NCBI GenBank assembly: GCA_963665405.2 | Contig: OY762261.2 | Location: 310,001 to 374,000, forward strand | Length of the DNA stretch: 64,000 nt | Direction of reading: 5' to 3' | Origin: G963665405 sp963665405 | Lineage (GTDB): Bacteria > Chloroflexota > Dehalococcoidia > Lucifugimonadales > G963665405 | Shown: positions 16,570-25,843 of the stretch, piece after piece | Layout: the number at the start of each line of letters is the position of its first letter | Position numbering within the stretch: position 1 is the first letter of the stretch | The notes under the pieces: model-generated | What the model saw: the letters and a program-made list of their open reading frames with translations, nothing else | Databases searched by the model: none | What the model was told of the DNA's origin: nothing | Program-made: the position numbers and the translations under genes

Positions 16570-16693
16570 TTGTCATTCTGAATCCCGACGTGCCTGGATG
16601 AAGAATCTGGGGAGGCCTGTCCCCGCGACCAGGGCAACGCCCCGCCCCAGATCCTTCTTCGTCCTTTCTCGGAAGGACTCATCAGGATGACAA
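16570..16693. repeat. Imperfect 124-bp inverted repeat between tauE and tgt
   Basis: TTGTCATTCTGA (16570-16581) pairs with TCAGGATGACAA (16682-16693). GAAGAATCTGGGG (16600-16612) pairs with CCCCAGATCCTTCTTC (16645-16660). The result is a long interrupted hairpin with no coding capacity, of the kind left by small palindromic mobile repeats. It could also act as a bidirectional transcription barrier. Confidence 0.65.
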
Positions 16694-16711
16694 CGGTTCA
16701 AGTTCTCCGGC

Positions 16712-17539
16712 TCAGTCGAGAATCCCCAGCAGGATCAGCCTGATCCCGGCGGCCAGGAGCAGCGCCGCCAGCAGCCGAAGAATCCACACGCTCCTGATGC
16801 GAGGACTCAGCCGTGCTCCGATCTGGCCTCCCACGGCCAGGCCGATCCCCGTCCAGAGGAGTGTAGGATACCAGTCAATATGCCCCAGGGTGGCGTGGGT
16901 GACCGCCCCCGCGGCGGCGTAGAACGTGATCGCGAAGACGGAAGTGGCGACGGCGACCCGTACCGGAAAGTTGAAGAACGACACCAGCACTGGCGTCCTG
17001 AGGAACCCTCCGCCGGTGCCGAAGAAGCTGGACATGAAGCCCAGGAGGCCGTTGAAGCCGGCGGCCAGCGCCTCGTTGAATCCGTACTCGTAGACCTCCC
17101 CACTCCTGGTCACGACGCGACGGCCTTCAGGGTTCGGAGTCTCGTTGACCGCATCCGGCGGGAGGGCCCGCGTACTCTGCCGCCCTCGTGCGGTCATCAG
17201 CACGGCCACAAGAAATAGCAGGCCCCCCAACAGCAGAGTGAAAGTGCGGTCGGGGGTAACGTTCAGGATGAACGGTGCCAGGACCGACCCTGGAATGGCC
17301 GCCGCCGCGAACATCAGCCCGCTGCGTACGTCCACCAGCCCAAGCCTGCGATACTCCGTCGAGCCGGAGACGCTCTCGATGGCTACCAGTGCAAGAGACG
17401 TACCTACAGCGATCTCGGGCTCCATGTCGAAGAAGATAAGGAGGGCCGGCAGGAGAATGAACCCCCCCCCGGCTCCCACCAGCACCGCGACGGTGCCGGT
17501 GCCGAGACCCAGTAGCAGGAACCACAGCCAGTCCAACAT
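16712..17539 (-). CDS. TauE/SafE-family membrane permease
   Basis: A 275-residue polytopic protein with about eight membrane segments and the duplicated family motif: LVGAGGGFILLPALL at the N-terminus and SSFFGTGGGFLRTPVLV after the central loop. Family members export sulfite, sulfoacetate or related organic anions, or import some of them; the substrate here is not deducible. It begins 18 bp after aroKB and probably belongs to the same transcript, which may be coincidental rather than functional. Confidence 0.85.
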   Translation of the reverse strand: MLDWLWFLLLGLGTGTVAVLVGAGGGFILLPALLIFFDMEPEIAVGTSLALVAIESVSGSTEYRRLGLVDVRSGLMFAAAAIPGSVLAPFILNVTPDRTFTLLLGGLLFLVAVLMTARGRQSTRALPPDAVNETPNPEGRRVVTRSGEVYEYGFNEALAAGFNGLLGFMSSFFGTGGGFLRTPVLVSFFNFPVRVAVATSVFAITFYAAAGAVTHATLGHIDWYPTLLWTGIGLAVGGQIGARLSPRIRSVWILRLLAALLLAAGIRLILLGILD

Positions 17540-17557
17540 GCGTGGTGAGGCCGCGGC

Positions 17558-19201
17558 CTACCGAGTCAGCCTTTCGAGAGCCCGCCTGACGACGCCGGGA
17601 GGCACGTCGCTCCGCGTGACCGCGTTCCCGATGCCCTCCAACAGTACCCAGCGGATGACCTTCCCCGAGGTCTTCTTGTCCCTGCTCATCGCGTCTTGGA
17701 CCGCGGTGAGGTCGATCGAGCCGGCCACAATCGGAAGGTCGAACCGCTCCAGGACCCGCGCCTGCCTCTCCACCTCGTCCGCCGACATCATCTCCAGGGT
17801 CTCGGCGATATAGGCCGCACCCATCATTCCGATCGAGACCGCCTCGCCGTGGAGGAAGCGCCGGTACCCGGTGGCCGCCTCGATCGCGTGTCCGATGGTG
17901 TGACCGTAGTTGAGCAGAATTCGCACGCCCAGGGTCTCAGTCTCGTCCTGTGACACGGCTCTGGCCTTGACCGCCACGCTGCGCCGAATCACGTCGGTGG
18001 CCACGTCCCGATGTAGCGACCGTATGTCCTCGCTCCGGCCTTCGAAGGAGCGAAGCAGAGCCTCGTCCAGGATCAGACCGTGCTTTATCGCCTCCGCCCA
18101 GCCCGAGGTCAGCTCTCGGTCCGGGAGCGACCCTAGCGTCTCGATGTCGGCCAGCACGAGCCCGGGCTGGTGGAACGCGCCGACGAGGTTCTTCCCCTGG
18201 GGCAGGTTCACGGCCGTCTTGCCACCGATAGCGGCGTCCATCATCGCCACCAGGGTGGTCGGCACCTGGGCGAAGCGCATCCCCCGCAGGAAGGTGGCGG
18301 CGACGAAACCGGCCAGGTCCCCGACGACGCCTCCGCCGACCGCCAGGATCAGGTGGCTTCGCTCCGCCCTCCGGCCGGCCAGCCACCCGAACAGATGCTG
18401 GGCCATCTCCAGACTCTTGCTGGTCTCGCCCGGCGGGACGACGAACAGATGGGACGCGATGCCGCCAGCCTCCAGGACCATGTGGGCGCGGTGGGCCTGC
18501 CGGGAGGCTCGCTCATCGGTGATGATGTAGACCACATCCGGGGAGAAGACGCGCTCGACACGCCCGGCAAGCTGATCGAGGATTCCCCAGCCGACCCACA
18601 CCGGGTAGCTGGCAGTGGACGTGGTGACGGTCGCGGCCAGATCGCCGGTCTCGTCGAACGCTCCGCTCCTTGTCAGGAGGGTCCAGCCTCTGACAACCTC
18701 GGCCGCGGCCTCGTCCGGTGTGAGGCCATCGGTGTGGACCGTCCAGTGCGCTCGGGCGTAACCGTGCTGGCGCTCGGCCTTGAGCGATCTGATCCGCTCC
18801 AGGTGATCCGACGCCTCCAGCATCGGCCGGACCGGCGGGGAGATGCTCTTCTCGTCCTGGCGCGACAGCCTCTCGTGGATCGTGTGGGGTAGGGCCTCCA
18901 GACATGCGACGAGTCCGTGGGCGTTCATAAGCTCCCAGTTGCGATCGTCGGCAGCGATCCCTCCGCCCGTCGACACGACCTGCTCTTCGCTGTCGCACAG
19001 GCGCTCGATCCGCTCGGCCTCGAGCTTCCGGAAGTGGGGCTCACCCTTGGCGGAGAATATCTCATCCACGGACATGCCGGCCGCTCTGGCAATCTCTTCG
19101 TCAGTATCGACGAACCGCCAGCCGAGCCTCCGGGCCACCTCTCGACCGACCGTCGTCTTCCCCGAGCCGGAGAAGCCGGTAATGAATATGTTTGGCTTCA
19201 T
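17558..19201 (-). CDS. aroKB: Bifunctional shikimate kinase / 3-dehydroquinate synthase
   Basis: A 547-residue fusion catalysing two shikimate-pathway steps. Residues 1-170 are shikimate kinase: P-loop GFSGSGKTT, the shikimate-binding DTDEEI and GGGI around residues 32-83, and the RQDE-type lid. Residues 185-547 are 3-dehydroquinate synthase: NAD-binding GGGVVGDLAGFVAATFLRG, PTTLVAMMDAAIGGKTAVN, the zinc ligands in GWAEAIKHG, NYGHTIGHAIE and HGEAVSIGM. The order kinase-synthase is reversed relative to the pathway. aroE lies upstream, with one intergenic repeat copy between them. Confidence 0.95.
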   Translation of the reverse strand: MKPNIFITGFSGSGKTTVGREVARRLGWRFVDTDEEIARAAGMSVDEIFSAKGEPHFRKLEAERIERLCDSEEQVVSTGGGIAADDRNWELMNAHGLVACLEALPHTIHERLSRQDEKSISPPVRPMLEASDHLERIRSLKAERQHGYARAHWTVHTDGLTPDEAAAEVVRGWTLLTRSGAFDETGDLAATVTTSTASYPVWVGWGILDQLAGRVERVFSPDVVYIITDERASRQAHRAHMVLEAGGIASHLFVVPPGETSKSLEMAQHLFGWLAGRRAERSHLILAVGGGVVGDLAGFVAATFLRGMRFAQVPTTLVAMMDAAIGGKTAVNLPQGKNLVGAFHQPGLVLADIETLGSLPDRELTSGWAEAIKHGLILDEALLRSFEGRSEDIRSLHRDVATDVIRRSVAVKARAVSQDETETLGVRILLNYGHTIGHAIEAATGYRRFLHGEAVSIGMMGAAYIAETLEMMSADEVERQARVLERFDLPIVAGSIDLTAVQDAMSRDKKTSGKVIRWVLLEGIGNAVTRSDVPPGVVRRALERLTR

Positions 19202-19205
19202 TTCA

Positions 19206-19260
19206 TTCTGAGGGACACCCTCAGACTCCCGGCAAAGGGGCCATGCCCCTCTGCACTCCC
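19206..19260. repeat. Intergenic palindromic repeat copy between aroE and aroKB
   Basis: TTCTGAGGGACACCCTCAGA, CTCCCGG, then AGGGGCCATGCCCCTCTGCA. It is the reverse orientation of the family core and forms two hairpins within an apparent operon. Confidence 0.8.
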
Positions 19261-19267
19261 CGTGTTG

Positions 19268-20131
19268 CTACCCTCCGGCCAGGGCCTTCGCGGCGGCCCG
19301 GTGCATGACCTCGACGGGGGCGTTTCTGCCGGTCCATATCTCGAATGCGGCCGCCCCCTGGTGGATCAGCATCCAGAGGCCGCCGACGGCCCGTGCACCC
19401 GCCCGTCTAGCCGAAACCATCAGCGGCGTTTCCGGAGGATTGTACACCATGTCGTAGACCAGAGCTCCGGTCGGGATCTGGTCGGCGCCGAGCGGGCTCG
19501 ACCCCCTGGCGTCGCCGCTGCTCATACCGACTGAGGTACTGTTCACGATCAGAGTGGCATGAGTCGCAGCCTCGCCGACCTCACCCATCGGCAGGCCGAC
19601 GGCCGGGACACTGCCTGGCCGGCCGTTCAGCTCGTCGGCCAGAGACCGAGCACGCTCGACGGTACGGTTCGCGATCGCGATGGAGGCGATCCCCTCCCCC
19701 ACAAGCCCGAAGGCGGCGGCCCTCGCCGCACCACCCGCACCGAGCAGCAGCACCCTGGCCCCGCGCGGGTCGAAGCCGGCTCGGTCTTTGAGACTCTTGA
19801 TGAACCCGCGAACGTCCGTGTTGTACCCGACGAGCATCCGGTCCTCTCTGGCTATCACGTTGACCGCGCCCACCGTGCGCGCCGAGGAGTCGATCCGGTC
19901 CAGAAGACCCCCGACCGCCTCCTTGTGGGGAACGGTCACGTTCGCCCCCAGCATCTCGAGCTCTCGCAGCCCGGCCACCCTATCGGCAAGACCCTCCGGA
20001 GGAACCGACCACGCGTGGAACGTGATGGGCAGTCCGTGATAGTCCAGAGCCGCCTGCTGGAATGCCGGCGAGATGGAGTGGGACAGTGGATAGCCCAGTA
20101 CGCCGAGGTGTCGATCCATGGGTTGTGGCAC
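19268..20131 (-). CDS. aroE: Shikimate dehydrogenase
   Basis: Reduces 3-dehydroshikimate to shikimate with NADPH. The 287-residue protein has the substrate-binding YPLSHSISP, the catalytic Lys in NVTVPHKEAV, the Asp in GYNTDVRGF, the Rossmann glycine motif LGAGGAARAAAFGL, the NRTVERA adenine-phosphate site and the GLWMLIHQGAAAFEIWTG C-terminal signature. The start is either GTG 20131 or ATG 20119; neither has a strong ribosome site, and translation may be coupled to ruvX, which ends 3 bp upstream. Confidence 0.95.
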   Translation of the reverse strand: MPQPMDRHLGVLGYPLSHSISPAFQQAALDYHGLPITFHAWSVPPEGLADRVAGLRELEMLGANVTVPHKEAVGGLLDRIDSSARTVGAVNVIAREDRMLVGYNTDVRGFIKSLKDRAGFDPRGARVLLLGAGGAARAAAFGLVGEGIASIAIANRTVERARSLADELNGRPGSVPAVGLPMGEVGEAATHATLIVNSTSVGMSSGDARGSSPLGADQIPTGALVYDMVYNPPETPLMVSARRAGARAVGGLWMLIHQGAAAFEIWTGRNAPVEVMHRAAAKALAGG

Positions 20132-20134
20132 AGC

Positions 20135-20560
20135 TCAGGGAGCCGGCGTGGCTCGCCTGGAGTCAAGGTAGGTCTGAAGTATGACCGCGGCAGCCGACGC
20201 GTCCACGAGGTCCTTGTTGCGGGACGGCTTGGCCCCCGCCTCCCTCAAGAGCCTCTCGGCCTCGACCGTCGAGTAGCGCTCGTCTACGGCGGCGATTGGC
20301 AGGGAGGTCTGCGCCGACAGCGCATCGATGAACGACGCGACCCGCTTCGCCTGCGGTCCGGTATGGCCCGACAGGGAGAACGGCATACCGACGACGATCT
20401 CCACGGCCTCGCTCTCGGCCGCGAGCCGCAGCAGCGCGCCTATGTCCGAGGACAGTTCCGTCCGCCGGACCGTGGTCAGCGGGGTAGCCATCATCCCTGT
20501 GGGATCGCTGACGGCGACCCCGATGCGCCGGTCTCCCACGTCGAGCGACAGGATTCTCAC
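20135..20560 (-). CDS. ruvX: Holliday junction resolvase-like RuvX (YqgF)
   Basis: A 141-residue RNase H-fold protein of the RuvX/YqgF family, involved in processing Holliday junctions and, in some bacteria, 16S rRNA maturation. Catalytic acidic residues are seen in LSLDVGDRRIGVAVSD, the central VVGMPFSLSG, VDERYST and KDLVDASAAAVILQTYLD. The ATG overlaps the alaS stop by 4 bp, a common gene order that implies translational coupling. Confidence 0.93.
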   Translation of the reverse strand: MRILSLDVGDRRIGVAVSDPTGMMATPLTTVRRTELSSDIGALLRLAAESEAVEIVVGMPFSLSGHTGPQAKRVASFIDALSAQTSLPIAAVDERYSTVEAERLLREAGAKPSRNKDLVDASAAAVILQTYLDSRRATPAP

Positions 20561-23265
20561 GAACGCCCCGCCTGCTCCACAAGTCCGGGGACCAGGCTCA
20601 GGGCCTCGTCCAGCTTGTCCGCGCTCTTCCCTCCGGCCTGCGCGACGTCCGCCCTGCCGCCTCCACCCCCTCCCATCGCCCTGGCGGCGCCCCTGGCGAT
20701 GTCGGCCGCGTTGAGGCCCGTCTCGACCAGGTCCGCCGTGACCATCGCGATGAGCACGGGCCGCTCGTTGACCACCGCGCCGAGCACCACGACGCCGCTG
20801 CCCAGCTTGTCCCTCAGCCAGTCGCCCATGTCCCGGAGCGAGTCAGCACTGGAAGCGTCCGCCCTGGCCGCCAGTACGGTCACGCCGCCGACCTGCTGCT
20901 TCGCATCCAGCAGGCTCTCGGCACTCTGGACGGACAGCCTCCTGTCCAGCGACTCCGTGTGCCTCCGCCGCTCGTCGAGATCCTTGAGGAGCGTCTGGAC
21001 CCTCTGCTCCAGATCGCCTATCGGCGCCTGGACGTCTCGCGACAGTCCGTCGAGGATCGCAAACCGGTCGGAGACCGTACGCTCTGCGCCCCGGCCACTT
21101 ACGGCCTCGATCCGGCGCATCCCGGACCCTATGCTGGACTCCCCCAGGATGTAGACAGCGCCCAGCTCTCCGGTCCGTTCGACGTGGGTGCCCCCGCAGA
21201 CCTCGAAGCTGAACGTCGCCCCGTTGGCGATCTCGACCAGGCGGACCCGCTCGTCGTACTTGTCGCCGAAGAAGGCGAGGGCGCCTCGTTTGACGGCCGA
21301 CGTGTACGCGTCCTCAGTCGACCGGACCCCGGCGTTCTGGCGAATCTTGTCGTTGACCAGCTGCTGTGCGAGCAAAATCTCTTCTCGGGTCATCGGCTGA
21401 ACATGAGTGAAGTCGAATCTCAGGCGATCGGGTGCGACCAGGGACCCGGCCTGCCGGACGTGGGCGCCGAGCACCTGTCGCAGCGCCGCATGGACCAGAT
21501 GGGTCGCGGTGTGGTTGCGCGCCGTGTCCTCTCGCCGGATCGGGTCGACCCGAACATCGACGGTCTCGCCCAGCGCCAGCGACCCCTCTGCAGCGGTTCC
21601 GAAGTGGACGATGAGCCCCGGCAGCACAGTCTGCGTGTCCCGAACCTCGATTCGCCCGCTGGGTCCGACGATCTCCCCTGCGTCGCCGATCTGGCCGCCG
21701 CCCTCTGGATAGAATGGCGTCTGGAGCAGCACGATCTCGATCTCCTGGCTAGCCCGGACTGCGTTGACCGTCTCGCCGCTGGATATCAGCCCCACGACTA
21801 CCGTGTTCGTGCTGAGCACGTCGTAGCCGAGGAACCTGGTCGCTCCCACGCCCAGGCTCTCGTACACTCGTATCTTGGCCCTGTCGCCTCCGAATCGGGC
21901 CGACGCCCGGCCCCGCTCCCTCTGTGCCTCCATCTCCTTCTCGAATCCTTCGATGTCGACTTTGACCTGTCTTTCGGCCGCGATCTCTTGCGTCATCTCG
22001 ACCGGAAAGCCGTATGTGTCCCAGAGGTCGAATACGACCTGTCCCGACAATCCCCTATCCCGAGCCGCCTGTACTTCGGGGTTGAACGGTCCCGGAGTGT
22101 CGACCCAGAGCGCGGCTGCCCTCTTGAGCGCCAAATCCAACACTTCGTAGCCGCGGTCGAACGCCTGCTGGAACCGTTCCTCTTCCAGACCCAGAACGGT
22201 CTTGATGAACACCTCGTGGTTGCGAAGCTCTGGATAGGCCTCTCCCATGCCGTCGACGACCACCTGGGAGATCTCGCCGAGGAAGGCCTCGGTCAGCCCG
22301 AGGTGGCGCCCATGACGGATCGCCCGGCGCAAGACCCGACGCAGGACGTATCCCCTGCCCTCGTTGCCTGGGACGACGCCGTCGGCGATCAGGAAAGTCG
22401 CGCTGCGGCAATGCTCGGCGACGACCCGCATCGCGTACTTCGTCTCCGTATCGTCGCCGTAGCCCTTCCCCGTCAGCTCTTCCGTCTTCCGGATAATCGG
22501 CATGAAAAGATCGGTTTCGTATATCGTCTCGGCGCCCTGGAGCACTACGGCCAGCCTCTCCAGCCCCATCCCGGTGTCCACTCCGGGGGCGGGCAGCGGC
22601 GGCCTGCTTCCGTCGAGCTGGTGGTAGAACTGCATGAACACCAGGTTCCACAGCTCGACGAACCGGTTGCAGACGTCCCCGGACTCGCCCATCGGGTTGG
22701 TGCAGTTGGGGCCGCAGCTCGGCTGCCCGCAGCCGAGCTCACGTCCGAAGTCGTAGTGCAGCTCGCTGCACGGCCCGCAAGGCCCCTCAAGTCCGGCCGG
22801 ACCCCACCAGTTGTCGGCGTCGCCGAACCTGTAGATATCGGCCTCCGGGACTCCTGCCTGCTTCCACAGCTCGAAGGCCTCGTCGTCGGTGGTGTGGATC
22901 GTGATGGCGAACCGCTCCCTGGGAAGCCCCATCACGTCGGCGAGGCACTCCAGGGCGTAGTCGATGGCCTCCTTCTTGAAATAGTCGCCGATGCTGAAGT
23001 TCCCGAGCATCTCGAAGAACGTCAGGTGCGTCGCGTCGCCGACCTCGTCGATGTCCACTGTACGGAACGACTTCTGGGAAGACGTCAGACGCTTGTTGGG
23101 CGGGGCGGCCTCCCCCGAGAAATAGGGCTTGAACTGGACCATGCCCGCAGTCGTCAGCAGCAGGGTCGGGTCGCCGACCGGAATCAGCGACGAGCTGGCC
23201 ACCATGAGATGGTCTCGGCTCTCGAAGTAGGCGAGGAACGCTTCTCTTATCTCATTGCCGGTCAT
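20557..23265 (-). CDS. alaS: Alanyl-tRNA synthetase
   Basis: A 902-residue class II synthetase with the full domain set. The catalytic domain has motif 1 near FNKKP-equivalent SSQKSFRTVDID, HLTFFEMLGNFSIGDYFK, and motif 3 GMGLERLAVVLQG. A tRNA-recognition domain follows. The editing domain carries zinc ligands in NHTATHLVHAALR and FEVCGGTHVERTGE. The C-Ala domain ends with AMGGGGGGRADVAQAGG. It heads the alaS-ruvX-aroE-aroKB block, and I see no T-box in the 300 bp upstream. Confidence 0.97.
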   Translation of the reverse strand: MTGNEIREAFLAYFESRDHLMVASSSLIPVGDPTLLLTTAGMVQFKPYFSGEAAPPNKRLTSSQKSFRTVDIDEVGDATHLTFFEMLGNFSIGDYFKKEAIDYALECLADVMGLPRERFAITIHTTDDEAFELWKQAGVPEADIYRFGDADNWWGPAGLEGPCGPCSELHYDFGRELGCGQPSCGPNCTNPMGESGDVCNRFVELWNLVFMQFYHQLDGSRPPLPAPGVDTGMGLERLAVVLQGAETIYETDLFMPIIRKTEELTGKGYGDDTETKYAMRVVAEHCRSATFLIADGVVPGNEGRGYVLRRVLRRAIRHGRHLGLTEAFLGEISQVVVDGMGEAYPELRNHEVFIKTVLGLEEERFQQAFDRGYEVLDLALKRAAALWVDTPGPFNPEVQAARDRGLSGQVVFDLWDTYGFPVEMTQEIAAERQVKVDIEGFEKEMEAQRERGRASARFGGDRAKIRVYESLGVGATRFLGYDVLSTNTVVVGLISSGETVNAVRASQEIEIVLLQTPFYPEGGGQIGDAGEIVGPSGRIEVRDTQTVLPGLIVHFGTAAEGSLALGETVDVRVDPIRREDTARNHTATHLVHAALRQVLGAHVRQAGSLVAPDRLRFDFTHVQPMTREEILLAQQLVNDKIRQNAGVRSTEDAYTSAVKRGALAFFGDKYDERVRLVEIANGATFSFEVCGGTHVERTGELGAVYILGESSIGSGMRRIEAVSGRGAERTVSDRFAILDGLSRDVQAPIGDLEQRVQTLLKDLDERRRHTESLDRRLSVQSAESLLDAKQQVGGVTVLAARADASSADSLRDMGDWLRDKLGSGVVVLGAVVNERPVLIAMVTADLVETGLNAADIARGAARAMGGGGGGRADVAQAGGKSADKLDEALSLVPGLVEQAGRS

Positions 23266-23667
23266 ATCGCGGCTCAGTGCTCCAGAGTTGATGTGGCGTG
23301 CGGTGCGGTGGCTCAGGTCAGAGGAAGGGGGCGAATCCTGTCCGAGCTTGCCCGCCGAGCTTCGATTTTAGGCCAGCGTCCAAGCGGTGTCAAACGGGCG
23401 GAGGGGTTCCTCGCACCTTCGATGACCGAGATGGCGCCCGCGTAGACCTGGGCTCCACCGGTCGACTCATGGAAGGGCGGTCAACCGTTTCGGGGACGGG
23501 CCGCGACGTCGATCGGTTGTCGTACCTGTCCAAGAAACCGGTCGGAGGGGAGGAACGCAAGATGCTCTGGGCAGGTTGGCGGCATCGCGAAACAACCATA
23601 CTATCTGCGCCAATGGCGCTAACACACGACAACGGTCTCAAGCTCTTCTCAAATCGTAGGTGAAAAG
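23266..23667. other. Gene-less divergent interval upstream of alaS
   Basis: About 400 bp with no supportable gene. It should contain the alaS promoter (minus strand) and that of the interrupted gene (plus strand). I found no convincing riboswitch, T-box or repeat-family copy. Confidence 0.4.
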
Positions 23668-23827
23668 ATGGCAGAGGATTCAACGGTAAGGATCCACGGG
23701 ATGGACCGCCTCACCGTCGACGACGTCAAGCTGCTGCTCCCTCGGGGTGCCCGTTTCGTTATGTTCGAGTACTGCATCTCTCTCGTCATCATGACCTTCA
23801 AGAGGCCAACGGCCATCTACTTCTTAC

Positions 23828-25536
23828 CCCGAATCCACCGAAGGTATGACGTTGCAGCAGCAGAATGGGTGATGAGGGGCAAAGGGAGGCGATGGTCCGG
23901 GCACGATTCGGGTAAATGGGGCCGGTGTCTGTCTTCAGCCGCCGCGGGGAGACCTTGTGACCGTCTGGGGACGTTGGGTAGGGCGAGATGGCGGGGAGAG
24001 GACGCGGCGAGAGGTGCTCGCGGACCGGACTGGCGCGAGTTTGCGGGGACGTTCGGTTGGGCGGATGGCGGGTCAGTTGCGGACGGGCGCCGTCAGGCTG
24101 GGAGTGGAATCGCTCGCAGCCGTGCCAGGGCGCGACTGAACTGGGTTTCCCAAGGCCAGCGCTGTGGCAGATGCAGGGTGAGGCGGCGTGCCGAGCGGGT
24201 GAGCCGTCCGGCCAGGGAGAAGAACCGTCGCCGAAGGGTCTTGGTGGTCGCGATCTGCTCGCCCAGACCGATCCGCGCCGTCCAGCGGGCCAGGTTGTGG
24301 GCCATCACCTGTACCGCCAGCCAAGCGCCGTTGGCGGCGAAGCGGCCGGACGGCATGTGGTTCAGACCGACGCCGTACTTGAGGTCTCGAATGGCGTTCT
24401 CGATCTCGGCGTGGCGGCGGTGGTCGGCCTCCAGTTCCAGGGTCTCTCCGTCCCGGTCGGTGATGAAGCCGTGATAGCTGTAGGTGGCGAAGAGGGCCAG
24501 TTGGGAACCGGGCGTGGGCTTCACCCGCCGGACGATGAGCCGCACCGGTGCGGCGCCGGGCTCAGTCCGGAAGGGGGTGTAGGTGGTCTGCGCCACATCG
24601 GCGGCGCCGTCCATCCAGTAGGGGACCGGCGTCCAGTCTGCATCGGGAATCGCCTCGATCAGGTTCCGCAGGCTTTTGTGCTGGCGGATGGTGATGGAGA
24701 AGCGGACATCCATCTCACGACAGGCGGCGACGAGAGCGTGGGCGTAGAAGCCGCTGTCGGCCCGCGCCGTAAGTTGCCCGCTGGCCCCGGCACGGCGAAC
24801 CCGGCTCACCGTTTCACGCAGGAAGTGGGCGGCGCCCCGAGCGGTGTTGGCGCGGCCCTCGCGCAGCCGGGACATCAGCACGTCGCCGGTGCCGGCGGCG
24901 ACGGCCAACAGGGGGTGATAGCCCCGCTTGCCGGTATAGCCGTGGTGGCGCGCTCCCTCCTTGGCCAGTCCATAGGTCTCGCAGATGGTCGAGTCCAGGT
25001 CGATGGTCAGGGGCGAGTCGCCGGGTCCGGCCCCAGCGGCCCAGGCCCGGGCCAACAACTGGCGGCTCACGCGGTCGAGTTGACGGACATGCCCCCACCG
25101 GAAGCTGCGCAGGAAGGTCCCCAGGGTGGATGGCGCCTTGACCACGCAGCCTAGAACACCGACCGTCCCACCAGCGCGCAGCGCATCGGCGTCGTCGATG
25201 CAGTCGCCGCCAGCCAGCGCGGAAGCGACCAGCGTCAGCATCTTGTCCCCCGTGTTCGCCCGTCCCGGCGCGCCGCCGAGGTCAAGGTGATGGTCGACGA
25301 GTTCTCGCAGGCCCAGGTGCCGGGCGAGGGTGGCCGGCACGAGGCCGGCATTGGCCACCAGGCGATGGTCGTCAAAGAGGATGCGGATACGGTCGGGTTT
25401 GTTCTGTGGCAGCATCTATTGGGTGCTCCTTGTTTCCGCGCGGGTTTCTGTTCCAAAACCATTATCCCAGATTCAGAGGAGCACCCTCTAGCTTCTTCAT
25501 GGGCTGTCCCCAAGGCCGTCATTCGGTGGATTCGGG
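23828..25536 (-). mobile_element. Complete IS1380-type insertion sequence, 1709 bp
   Basis: The ends CCCGAATCCACCGAA (23828) and TTCGGTGGATTCGGG (ending 25536) are perfect 15-bp terminal inverted repeats. The 5-bp duplication CTTAC flanks it at 23823-23827 and 25537-25541. One intact transposase gene lies inside on the minus strand. The ends differ from those of the element at 7161, so these are two distinct insertion sequences. Confidence 0.95.
24093..25415 (-). CDS. IS1380-family transposase
   Basis: A 440-residue DDE transposase. The catalytic acids are in TIDLDSTICETYG (first Asp), TARADSGFYAHALV (second Asp) and HAEIENAIRDLKYG (Glu). The GYTGKRGYHPLLA segment after the first Asp and the N-terminal TGDKMLTLVASALAGGDCIDD region are typical of the IS1380 group. 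It is shorter than, and clearly different from, the transposase at 7269. The start at 25415 lies about 120 bp inside the right inverted repeat. The frame is intact. Confidence 0.93.
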   Translation of the reverse strand: MLPQNKPDRIRILFDDHRLVANAGLVPATLARHLGLRELVDHHLDLGGAPGRANTGDKMLTLVASALAGGDCIDDADALRAGGTVGVLGCVVKAPSTLGTFLRSFRWGHVRQLDRVSRQLLARAWAAGAGPGDSPLTIDLDSTICETYGLAKEGARHHGYTGKRGYHPLLAVAAGTGDVLMSRLREGRANTARGAAHFLRETVSRVRRAGASGQLTARADSGFYAHALVAACREMDVRFSITIRQHKSLRNLIEAIPDADWTPVPYWMDGAADVAQTTYTPFRTEPGAAPVRLIVRRVKPTPGSQLALFATYSYHGFITDRDGETLELEADHRRHAEIENAIRDLKYGVGLNHMPSGRFAANGAWLAVQVMAHNLARWTARIGLGEQIATTKTLRRRFFSLAGRLTRSARRLTLHLPQRWPWETQFSRALARLRAIPLPA

Positions 25537-25843
25537 CTTACGCTCGGACGAGAGGGCGATCGGCAAGTCCTATCCGTTCATCCTCATATCGCTCCTGCTT
25601 GGATGGTGGGGCATACCCTGGGGGCCCATCTACACCATTACCTCCCTCGTCACCAACCTTGGGGGCGGGCGAGACGTAACCGCCGACGTTATGGCCGCTT
25701 TGGCAGGCCCGGGCGTGGGTGAGGAAGTGGTAGAGCGGCCGGACGAGACGCCCAGCGAATCCGGCTAGCACTCCGGACGAGGATCACCCTCCTTGCCGTG
25801 ACCGCCGCGGATTTCATCTGGCGGCGTCGTAGAGTGAGGTCGC

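Larger units (their letters stand above)
23668..25768 (+). pseudogene. Small conserved membrane-associated protein gene split by an IS element
   Basis: The 5' part (23668-23827) encodes a start with RFVMFEYCISLVIMTFKRP. The 3' part (from 25542) encodes SYPFILISLLLGWWGIPWGP, ending at 25768. Removing the IS and one copy of its CTTAC duplication joins them in frame (...IYFL-RSDERAIG...) into a protein of about 127 residues with two hydrophobic segments around LLLGWWGIPWGP. I recall this architecture from uncharacterised bacterial membrane proteins but cannot name a function. As it stands the gene yields only a truncated N-terminal product reading into the IS. Confidence 0.85.

Noticed and set aside
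20959..23445. Long plus-strand open frame (over 800 codons) opposite alaS
   Set aside because: It is the antisense shadow of a fully conserved alaS; GC-rich codon use leaves the opposite frame open. No family motif is present in its translation.
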